DNA of 12,425 bases from Desulfotignum sp. (GTDB lineage: Bacteria; Desulfobacterota; Desulfobacteria; Desulfobacterales; Desulfobacteraceae), in NCBI GenBank assembly GCA_011390235.1, contig JAABSS010000239.1, forward strand, positions 1 to 12,425, written 5' to 3'. Positions 6,715-12,425 of the stretch are shown here, in pieces; positions within the stretch are counted from its first letter, which is position 1; every line of letters begins with the position of its first letter. Under the pieces are notes generated by a model, which did not search any database, was not told the origin of the DNA, and saw only the letters and a program-made list of their open reading frames with translations. Made by a program: the position numbers and the translations under genes.

Positions 6715-8211
6715 ATGAAAGCTATATACCCCATGGACAAAGACAGCCAGATCATTCAGCTTAGAAAAGAAAAAATACAGGCCATCAAGGAAAGCGGGGT
6801 ACCCCTGTATCCCAATGATTTTAAAATCTCCTGCAACCTGGCCCGGCTTAAGCAAACCATTGCCGAAGATCCTGAATCCTTAGGGGAGCACGGCAAAACA
6901 TTTCAGGTGGCCGGCAGGATCATGGCCATCAACCGCATGGGAAAATCTTCTTTTGTCCGGTTCAAGGATGGTTCTGATCACATGCAGGTCTATGTCCAGA
7001 AAAACAAGGTAGGGGATGACACCTATGACCTGTTTAAAAAACTGGATATCGGTGATTTTATCGGTGTGGCCGGTCCCCTGTTTCAGACCCGCACCGGGGA
7101 ATGGACCATCCTGGCAACGGTTTTCCGTCTTTTATCCAAGGCGGTCCGGCCCCTGCCGGAAAAATTTCATGGTATCAAGGATCCGGAAAAACGCTACCGC
7201 CAGCGATACCTGGATTTGATCATGAATGATGACACCAGAAACATATTTGTGATAAGAAGCAAAATTGTGTCAGCCATGCGGCATTTTTTCGAGGACCATG
7301 GATTCATGGAAGTGGAAACTCCCATGATGCAGCCGCTGCCCGGCGGTGCTGAAGCCACCCCGTTTAAAACCTGGCACAATGCCCTGGGCATGGAGTTGTT
7401 TTTGCGCATTGCACCGGAGCTTTATCTGAAACGCCTGGTGGTGGGCGGGTTTGAAAAGGTGTTTGAAATAAACCGCAATTTCAGAAACGAAGGGATTTCC
7501 ACCCGGCACAACCCGGAATTCACCATGGTGGAATTTTACCAGGCCTATGCAGATTACAAGGATTTAATGGATCTGACGGAAAATATGTTTGCCGCCATTG
7601 TAAAACAGATCACCGGTCAAACCTTTGTTGCCTACCAGGGCCATACCATTGATTTCAAACCCGGATGGCAGCGGATTTCCATGATGGAATCCCTGTGCAC
7701 CATCGGCGGCCTTGACCCGGCATCTATAGATGATACCCCGGCCCTGCTGGAATTTGCACACAAGAACAATATCCAGATCACCAGAAAAGAAAGCCACGGC
7801 AAGGTGCTGACCAAGCTTTTTGATATCCTGGTGGAGCCCAGACTGATCCAGCCCACCTTTATCACAGGATATCCTGTGGAAGTGTCCCCATTGTCCCGGA
7901 AAAATGAGGCTGACCCCGGGCTCACCGACCGGTTTGAACTGTTCATTGCCGGCCGGGAGATTGCCAATGGATTTTCCGAGATAAATGATCCGGAAGACCA
8001 GTACAACCGGTTTCTCATGCAGGTCCGGCAGCGGGATGAAGGAAATGCAGAGGCCCATATCATGGATGCGGAATATGTGGAAGCCCTGGAATACGGCATG
8101 CCCCCTACAGCAGGTGAAGGCATCGGCATTGACCGCCTGGTGATGCTGCTCACAGATGCCGCTTCCATCAGGGAAGTCATTCTTTTTCCCCATATGAAAC
8201 ACAGCAATTGA
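6715..8211 (+). CDS. lysS: Lysine--tRNA ligase, class II
   Basis: This class II LysRS charges tRNA-Lys. The 498 residues show the expected order: an N-terminal helix, the anticodon-binding OB fold (about 63-140), and the catalytic domain with motif 1 around GFMEVETPMMQPLPGG (196-211), motif 2 RNEGISTRHNPEF (257-269) and motif 3 GEGIGIDRL (467-475). Nothing is missing. Two starts are possible, ATG 6715 and ATG 6733; the second gives MDKDSQIIQLRKEK, closer to usual LysS N-termini. Neither has a clear Shine-Dalgarno sequence, so the start is uncertain by 6 residues. lolC begins 6 nt after the stop, suggesting that lysS leads an operon with lolC, lolD and bamA. Confidence 0.96.
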   Translation: MKAIYPMDKDSQIIQLRKEKIQAIKESGVPLYPNDFKISCNLARLKQTIAEDPESLGEHGKTFQVAGRIMAINRMGKSSFVRFKDGSDHMQVYVQKNKVGDDTYDLFKKLDIGDFIGVAGPLFQTRTGEWTILATVFRLLSKAVRPLPEKFHGIKDPEKRYRQRYLDLIMNDDTRNIFVIRSKIVSAMRHFFEDHGFMEVETPMMQPLPGGAEATPFKTWHNALGMELFLRIAPELYLKRLVVGGFEKVFEINRNFRNEGISTRHNPEFTMVEFYQAYADYKDLMDLTENMFAAIVKQITGQTFVAYQGHTIDFKPGWQRISMMESLCTIGGLDPASIDDTPALLEFAHKNNIQITRKESHGKVLTKLFDILVEPRLIQPTFITGYPVEVSPLSRKNEADPGLTDRFELFIAGREIANGFSEINDPEDQYNRFLMQVRQRDEGNAEAHIMDAEYVEALEYGMPPTAGEGIGIDRLVMLLTDAASIREVILFPHMKHSN

Positions 8212-8220
8212 TTTCATATG
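8191..8220 (+). repeat. Perfect 9-bp inverted repeat covering the lysS stop and the lolC start
   Basis: CATATGAAA (8191-8199) and its exact reverse complement TTTCATATG (8212-8220) flank a 12-nt loop that holds the lysS stop codon (8209-8211). The right arm contains the lolC ATG (8218-8220), and no Shine-Dalgarno sequence precedes that ATG. In the mRNA the hairpin would hide the start until a ribosome finishing lysS opened it. Confidence 0.85.
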
Positions 8221-9444
8221 GCTGTTGAACTGTTCATAGCCAGGCGCTATCTCAAGGCAAAGCGCAAAGAAGGGTTTATTTCCCTGATTACCTTTCTATC
8301 CGTAGCCGGTGTCATGGTGGGGGTGATGGCCCTGGTGGTGGTTATCGCGGTCATGAACGGCGCTGAAAGTGAATTCCGGCGGCGGATCCTGGGCCTGGAA
8401 CCCCATATCCTGCTCATGAATTACAATGGCACCTTTGGCAGTTATGATACAATTTTGCAGGACCTGCAAAATAACCACCGCATAAGGGATGCATCCCCGA
8501 TTTTGTTCGGCCAGGCAATGATCCGGACCCGGCAATCATTTTCAGGGGTCATGGTCCGGGGAATCATCCCGGCCAGCAGCGCTTCTCTGATCAAAGGATT
8601 TGATACCAAAGATCTGGAAACAGCATTGGCCGTCCATAAAACAGATGAGGACAATCTGCCCGGCATAATTCTGGGAAAGGAACTTGCCGGTTCGGTGGGG
8701 GTGATGGCAGGTGATAACATTGTTCTCATGTCCACCCGTTCCTTTGTTTCTCCCATCGGCCAGATACCATCCATGAAACGCTTTGTGGTACAGGGAACTT
8801 TTAGTTCGGGCATGTCTGAATATGACGGTATGCTGGCCTATGTCCATCTGGAGCAGGCCCAGATGCTCACTGGTGACCACGATAAAATTTCCGCCATCGG
8901 CATCTGGGTGGATGACATTTTCACGGTAAAACAGATCCGCAAAGAGGTGCTGGGAGACCTGGCGTATCCCTTTTATGCCCGGGACTGGATGGAAATCAAC
9001 CAAAGCTTGTTTTCCGCTTTGAAACTGGAAAAAACTGCCATGTTTATTATACTCACCCTGATTATTCTGGTGGCAGCTTTTAATATTGCTTCTGCTTTGA
9101 TAATGATGGTCATGGAAAAAACCAAAGACATTGCCGTTCTCAAGGCCATGGGTGCCACCCATGGGGTCATTGGAAAAATTTTCATCATCAAGGGACTGGT
9201 CATCGGTATTCTGGGAACCTTTCTGGGAACAGTGTCCGGTGTTGTTGTCTGCTGGCTGCTCAAGCACTATGATTTTATCCAGCTTCCCCAGGCCTATCCT
9301 TTTTCAACCCTGCCGGTACAGCTGGATCCTCTGGATGTACTCCTGATTGCGGTGAGTGCGGTGTTCATATGTTTTGTATCAACCTTGTATCCTTCTTACA
9401 AAGCATCAAAAATGGACCCGCTGGAGGCTATTCGGTATGGATAA
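8218..9444 (+). CDS. lolC: Lipoprotein-releasing ABC transporter permease, LolC/LolE family
   Basis: This inner-membrane subunit of the Lol exporter pulls outer-membrane lipoproteins from the inner membrane and hands them to LolA. The 408 residues give the LolC/E topology: membrane segment 1 about 22-46, a large periplasmic domain (about 47-270), then segments near 272-296, 321-347 and 372-391. The segment SPIGQIPSMKRF (178-189) aligns with the LolA-binding hook of E. coli LolC, which is why I prefer LolC over LolE. The coupling region NIASALIMMVMEKTKDIAVL (289-308) and the end YPSYKASKMDPLEAIRYG are typical. Only one permease gene is adjacent to lolD, so it may act as a homodimer (LolF-like) unless a lolE lies elsewhere. 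It overlaps lolD by 8 bp. No Shine-Dalgarno is visible; the start lies in an inverted repeat, implying coupling to lysS. Confidence 0.93.
   Translation: MAVELFIARRYLKAKRKEGFISLITFLSVAGVMVGVMALVVVIAVMNGAESEFRRRILGLEPHILLMNYNGTFGSYDTILQDLQNNHRIRDASPILFGQAMIRTRQSFSGVMVRGIIPASSASLIKGFDTKDLETALAVHKTDEDNLPGIILGKELAGSVGVMAGDNIVLMSTRSFVSPIGQIPSMKRFVVQGTFSSGMSEYDGMLAYVHLEQAQMLTGDHDKISAIGIWVDDIFTVKQIRKEVLGDLAYPFYARDWMEINQSLFSALKLEKTAMFIILTLIILVAAFNIASALIMMVMEKTKDIAVLKAMGATHGVIGKIFIIKGLVIGILGTFLGTVSGVVVCWLLKHYDFIQLPQAYPFSTLPVQLDPLDVLLIAVSAVFICFVSTLYPSYKASKMDPLEAIRYG
9423..9427 (+). promoter_or_regulatory. Ribosome binding site deciding the lolD start
   Basis: GGAGG lies inside the end of lolC, 9 nt before the ATG at 9437. 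The lolD frame is open further upstream to 9356, but that stretch is the lolC C-terminus in another frame; this site and the LolD family length both support 9437. Confidence 0.75.
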
Positions 9445-10144
9445 GGAAAATGCTTCCTGTGTTCTCATGCGTCTGGAAGGGGTCAGCAAAACCTTTGCCA
9501 GCCCCACAGCTTCCATTGAAATCCTGAAGGATGCTGATTTCATTATTTCCAAAGGCGAGACCCTTGCCGTGGTAGGGGCATCAGGTATCGGCAAATCAAC
9601 CCTTTTAAATATTATCGGCACCCTGGACAGGCCTGATCATGGACAGGTGATATTCAAAGGCCGGAATCTGTTTTCATTTGATGATGAAAAACTGGCTGCT
9701 TTCCGCAATGAACGCATTGGTTTTGTTTTTCAGTTTCACTATCTGCTTCCGGGATTCACTGCCCGGGAAAATGTGATGATTCCGGGACTCATTGCCCGGA
9801 AAAATAAAAAAAATGTTGAAAAACAGGCCGAAAATATGCTTGAAAGGGTAGGGCTTGCAGACAGACATTTTCATCGGGTAGAAGATCTTTCCGGAGGAGA
9901 ACAGCAGCGGGTGGCCATTGCCAGGGCCTTGATGATGAAGCCGGATCTGCTGCTGGCAGACGAACCCACCGGCAATCTGGATGAAAAAAACTCCGACAGC
10001 ATCCATGCACTGCTGGACCAATTGAACAAGGAACTGGACATGACGATTGTTGTGGTCACCCACAACATGAAGCTGGCCCATATGATGGGAAAAATGGTAA
10101 CTCTCCACAACGGCATTATTGCACCGGCATCTACAAAGGAATGA
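9437..10144 (+). CDS. lolD: Lipoprotein-releasing ABC transporter ATPase LolD
   Basis: This ATPase subunit powers the LolC-type permease. The 235 residues match LolD length. Walker A is GASGIGKST (47-55), the Q-loop Gln is 99 within FVFQFHYLLPGFTARENV (97-114), the signature is LSGGEQQRVAIARAL (151-165), Walker B runs LLLADEPTGNLD (171-182) and the H-loop is THN with His209. The QFHYLLPGFTARENV stretch resembles the LolD-specific version (QFHHLLPDFTALENV in E. coli), separating it from MacB and other DEPTGNLD ATPases. It overlaps the end of lolC by 8 bp and bamA begins 1 bp after its stop, so the three are translated as a tight unit. All catalytic residues are present. Confidence 0.95.
   Translation: MDKENASCVLMRLEGVSKTFASPTASIEILKDADFIISKGETLAVVGASGIGKSTLLNIIGTLDRPDHGQVIFKGRNLFSFDDEKLAAFRNERIGFVFQFHYLLPGFTARENVMIPGLIARKNKKNVEKQAENMLERVGLADRHFHRVEDLSGGEQQRVAIARALMMKPDLLLADEPTGNLDEKNSDSIHALLDQLNKELDMTIVVVTHNMKLAHMMGKMVTLHNGIIAPASTKE
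9747..9805 (+). repeat. Imperfect direct repeat inside lolD
   Basis: Two 26-nt stretches (9747-9772 and 9780-9805) agree at 23 positions, with a period of 33 bp (11 codons). They encode PGFTAREN and PGLIARKN just after the Q-loop. Compared with E. coli LolD as I remember it, the protein is not longer here, so this is not a recent insertion. Confidence 0.8.
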
Positions 10145-10145
10145 C

Positions 10146-12425
10146 ATGAAAAAAGCGCTGAACATAACAGGGGTGATCTGGTTTGTATTTTTCTGCATGA
10201 TTTCCGGATTGTCTGCTGACCAAACCATAAGTGTTGCAATCTTTCCTTTTTCTGTTCAGGCAGAGAAGCCCCATGAGAACCTGAAAGAGGATCTGCCGCT
10301 GATGCTTAAAGAAACCCTGGAAAAAGAAGGCGCCAGGGTAATCTTTGTCAAAGAGTATTCAGACAAGGATACCTGGGATCAGGCAAAATTCAGGCAGGAA
10401 GGCATTCGTCTGGGTGTGGACAAAATTATTACCGGCAATATTTTTGTGGCCGATCAAAGCATCAGCATTGATACGGAAATGCACCATGTCTATGAATCCG
10501 GTCCCCCTCTCACATTTTTTTCCCAGGCAAAGCAGCTGGAAGCCATGTTTTCTGCTGTCACCGACCTGACCCGGGGGATCATTGGGGAATTGTTTGAAAA
10601 ACGCATCATTGCAGCCATTTCTGTTTCCGGCAACCGCAGGGTGGAATCTGACGCTATTTTACGCACCATCACCTCCAGCCCCGGTGAAATAATGGATGCG
10701 GAAAAATTGTCGAAAGACCTGTCCCTTGTTTACAAAATGGGTTTTTTTGATGATGTGGTGGTCAGAAAAAAAGAGCTGGACCAGGGGGTTGAAATTATTT
10801 TTGACATCACGGAAAAACCCAGTGTCAGAAACATCAAATTTTCTAAAAACCGGGTGTATAAAGATGATGAATTGTTCGGTGTGATTGACACCAGCACCGG
10901 TTCCATCCTCAATGTTTACAAAATCAACGCTGATGTGGAAAAAATCAAGCGTCTGTATACAGAAAAAAACTACCATAACTGCAGGGTGCATTATGAAATA
11001 AAATCCCTGGAAAACAACCAGGCTGACATCGTCTTTGTTGTGGATGAAGGCGAGAAAATCAAAATTGAAGCCATCACGTTTGAGGGCAATACCTATTTTG
11101 CAGACAAAAAAATCAAAAAAGCCATGGAGACCAGGGAAAAAGGATTCTGGTCATTTATAACCACTTCCGGAGATCTGGACCAGACCGAATTGGAAAATGA
11201 TGTTATCCGCATTGAATCTCTTTACAAAAACAACGGATTCATCGATGTCAAGGTGTCGGATCCCGAAGTGGAAATGGGAGAAGAAAGTATTTCCATTGGT
11301 TTCAAGATCGAGGAAGGAAGCCAGTATAAGACCGGAAAAGTAGATATCACAGGGGATATTCTTACATCCAGAGAAGACCTGCTTGAAAAGCTGCAGTCCA
11401 AAAGAACTGCGCTTTACAACCGGGAATTGATCCGCAAGGATCTTTTGGGCCTCAATGACTTTTATTCCAACCGCGGATATGCCAATGTAGAGGTATCTCC
11501 TCTGATACAAAAAGATGATGCGGCAAAACAGGTGAATATCACCTTTAAGATTACGCAGGGCGAACCGGTATTTTTTAATAGGATCATCATCACGGGCAAC
11601 ACCAAAACAAGGGACAAGGTTATTCGGCGGGAAATGGCGGTAAAAGAACAGGGCAAGTATTCCATGGCCGGTATCCAGCGCTCCTATCGAAACCTCGGGG
11701 TGAAAGATTATTTTGAAAATATTGAAATCACCCCGGTGAAAACCCCGATTCCCAATCAGCGGGATCTTGAGGTTAATGTCACGGAAAAAGCCACGGGGAA
11801 CTTTTCTTTTGGCGGTGGTTTTTCCACTGCTGACGGTCCGTTCGGGCAGGTATCTCTGGAAGAAAGAAACCTGTTCGGCCGGGGCCAGAACCTGAAAATG
11901 CTGGCCAGAATTTCAGGGGAAACCGGTCTGTACGATCTGGGGTTTACCGAGCCCTGGATTTTTGACAGGCCCATTTCCGCAGGGGTTAACATTTACAAGC
12001 TTGAAAAAGAGTTCGAGCATTATGAACGAAATGCCATCGGGCTAACCCTCAGGTCTGCTTACCGACAGCTGTGGGACTATACAACCATCGGGATAGAGTA
12101 CAATGTGGAAGATTTTGAAGTGGAAAATGTGGAAACCGCTTTTACCAATGTAACAGCGGGTGATTTTTTCACATCCAGTATCAAACCCTATATCAGCTAT
12201 GATTCCAGGAACCACTATTTTCTGCCCACCAGGGGAATTTTCAGTAAATTTTCCGTACAGTATGCCGGAGAATTTCTTGGCGGTGATATTGATTATACAA
12301 GGTATATTGCCGAAGCCGGATTCTGGAAACCTTTGTTCTGGAAATTCACCGGTGCTTTCCATGTGGAAGGCGGATACCTGGACGACCGGACCAATGGCAA
12401 TATCGATCTTGACTGGGAACGGTTT
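10146..12425 (+). CDS. bamA: Outer membrane protein assembly factor BamA with extra N-terminal domain (3' end outside window)
   Basis: BamA is the Omp85-family barrel that inserts beta-barrel proteins into the outer membrane. The 760 codons seen here are open to the window edge. AAGGA (10136-10140) sits 5 nt before the ATG. Residues 1-24 form a signal peptide with likely cleavage after LSA. Residues about 26-150 are an additional domain not found in E. coli BamA (motifs ISVAIFPFSV, IRLGVDKIITGNIF, SISIDTEM), resembling TolB-N/LpoB-like folds. Five POTRA domains follow: about 154-224, 225-302, 303-393, 394-472 and 473-547. The barrel begins near 548 with GNFSFGGGFS and includes EERNLFGRGQNL (572-583) and YDSRNHYFLPTRG (685-697). 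The lid-locking VRGF motif and final strands lie beyond the window. It starts 1 bp after lolD. In related genomes such clusters usually continue with skp/ompH and lpxD, which I cannot check here. Confidence 0.95.
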   Translation, partial: MKKALNITGVIWFVFFCMISGLSADQTISVAIFPFSVQAEKPHENLKEDLPLMLKETLEKEGARVIFVKEYSDKDTWDQAKFRQEGIRLGVDKIITGNIFVADQSISIDTEMHHVYESGPPLTFFSQAKQLEAMFSAVTDLTRGIIGELFEKRIIAAISVSGNRRVESDAILRTITSSPGEIMDAEKLSKDLSLVYKMGFFDDVVVRKKELDQGVEIIFDITEKPSVRNIKFSKNRVYKDDELFGVIDTSTGSILNVYKINADVEKIKRLYTEKNYHNCRVHYEIKSLENNQADIVFVVDEGEKIKIEAITFEGNTYFADKKIKKAMETREKGFWSFITTSGDLDQTELENDVIRIESLYKNNGFIDVKVSDPEVEMGEESISIGFKIEEGSQYKTGKVDITGDILTSREDLLEKLQSKRTALYNRELIRKDLLGLNDFYSNRGYANVEVSPLIQKDDAAKQVNITFKITQGEPVFFNRIIITGNTKTRDKVIRREMAVKEQGKYSMAGIQRSYRNLGVKDYFENIEITPVKTPIPNQRDLEVNVTEKATGNFSFGGGFSTADGPFGQVSLEERNLFGRGQNLKMLARISGETGLYDLGFTEPWIFDRPISAGVNIYKLEKEFEHYERNAIGLTLRSAYRQLWDYTTIGIEYNVEDFEVENVETAFTNVTAGDFFTSSIKPYISYDSRNHYFLPTRGIFSKFSVQYAGEFLGGDIDYTRYIAEAGFWKPLFWKFTGAFHVEGGYLDDRTNGNIDLDWERF

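Noticed and set aside
6652..6855. Small minus-strand frame over the lysS leader and 5' end
   Set aside because: It is mostly antisense to the LysS N-terminus, with no ribosome site and no recognisable protein family.
7564..9267. Minus-strand open frames opposite lysS and lolC (7564-8217, 7632-8207, 8542-9267)
   Set aside because: They contain no recognisable motif, carry His- and Gly-rich mirror composition and overlap well-supported genes completely.
9356..9436. Upstream extension of lolD to 9356
   Set aside because: This stretch is the lolC C-terminus read in another frame. GGAGG at 9423-9427 and the family length fix the start at 9437.

Overview
The window comes from a Gram-negative, probably free-living bacterium. 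It encodes an outer-membrane assembly factor (BamA), a lipoprotein-release ABC transporter (LolCD) and a type IV pilus platform protein (PilC). Three traits point to the Desulfobacterota (former Deltaproteobacteria, Desulfobacter-like): the triple fusion of DHH phosphoesterase, CBS pair and tRNA nucleotidyltransferase; the extra domain in front of the BamA POTRA repeats; and the lysS-lolC-lolD-bamA order. This placement is inferred from remembered gene neighbourhoods, since no search could be run. Coding is dense: no gap exceeds 135 bp, and I see no tRNA, rRNA, CRISPR array, insertion sequence or clear intrinsic terminator.

Left part (1-3936): the last 57 codons of an RluF-like pseudouridine synthase run into a minus-strand pair, trpS and the fused tRNA nucleotidyltransferase. 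All three concern RNA maturation or translation. The synthase and trpS converge and overlap by 12 bp. A 135-bp divergent region (3937-4071) holds two candidate sigma-70 promoters whose -35 boxes overlap on opposite strands.

Middle part (4072-6604): pilC is followed 2 bp later by a PilS-like sensor kinase broken by a frameshift about ten codons after its phospho-acceptor histidine. The family register indicates a 4-bp loss. No pilR, pilB or pilT is present here, so this is a reduced pilus locus with a probably dead, or possibly split, kinase.

Right part (6605-12425): lysS, lolC, lolD and bamA are packed with spacings of 6, -8 and 1 bp, and are probably one transcript. LolC and LolD form the inner-membrane machine that extracts lipoproteins for the outer membrane. 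BamA inserts beta-barrel proteins there, so the cluster is an envelope-biogenesis operon headed by lysyl-tRNA synthetase. bamA is cut by the window edge inside its barrel.

I found no clearly new multi-gene system. The best leads are the broken kinase, the pre-POTRA domain of BamA, the DHH-CBS-nucleotidyltransferase fusion with a slippery A9 tract, and a perfect 9-bp inverted repeat that would bury the lolC start codon.
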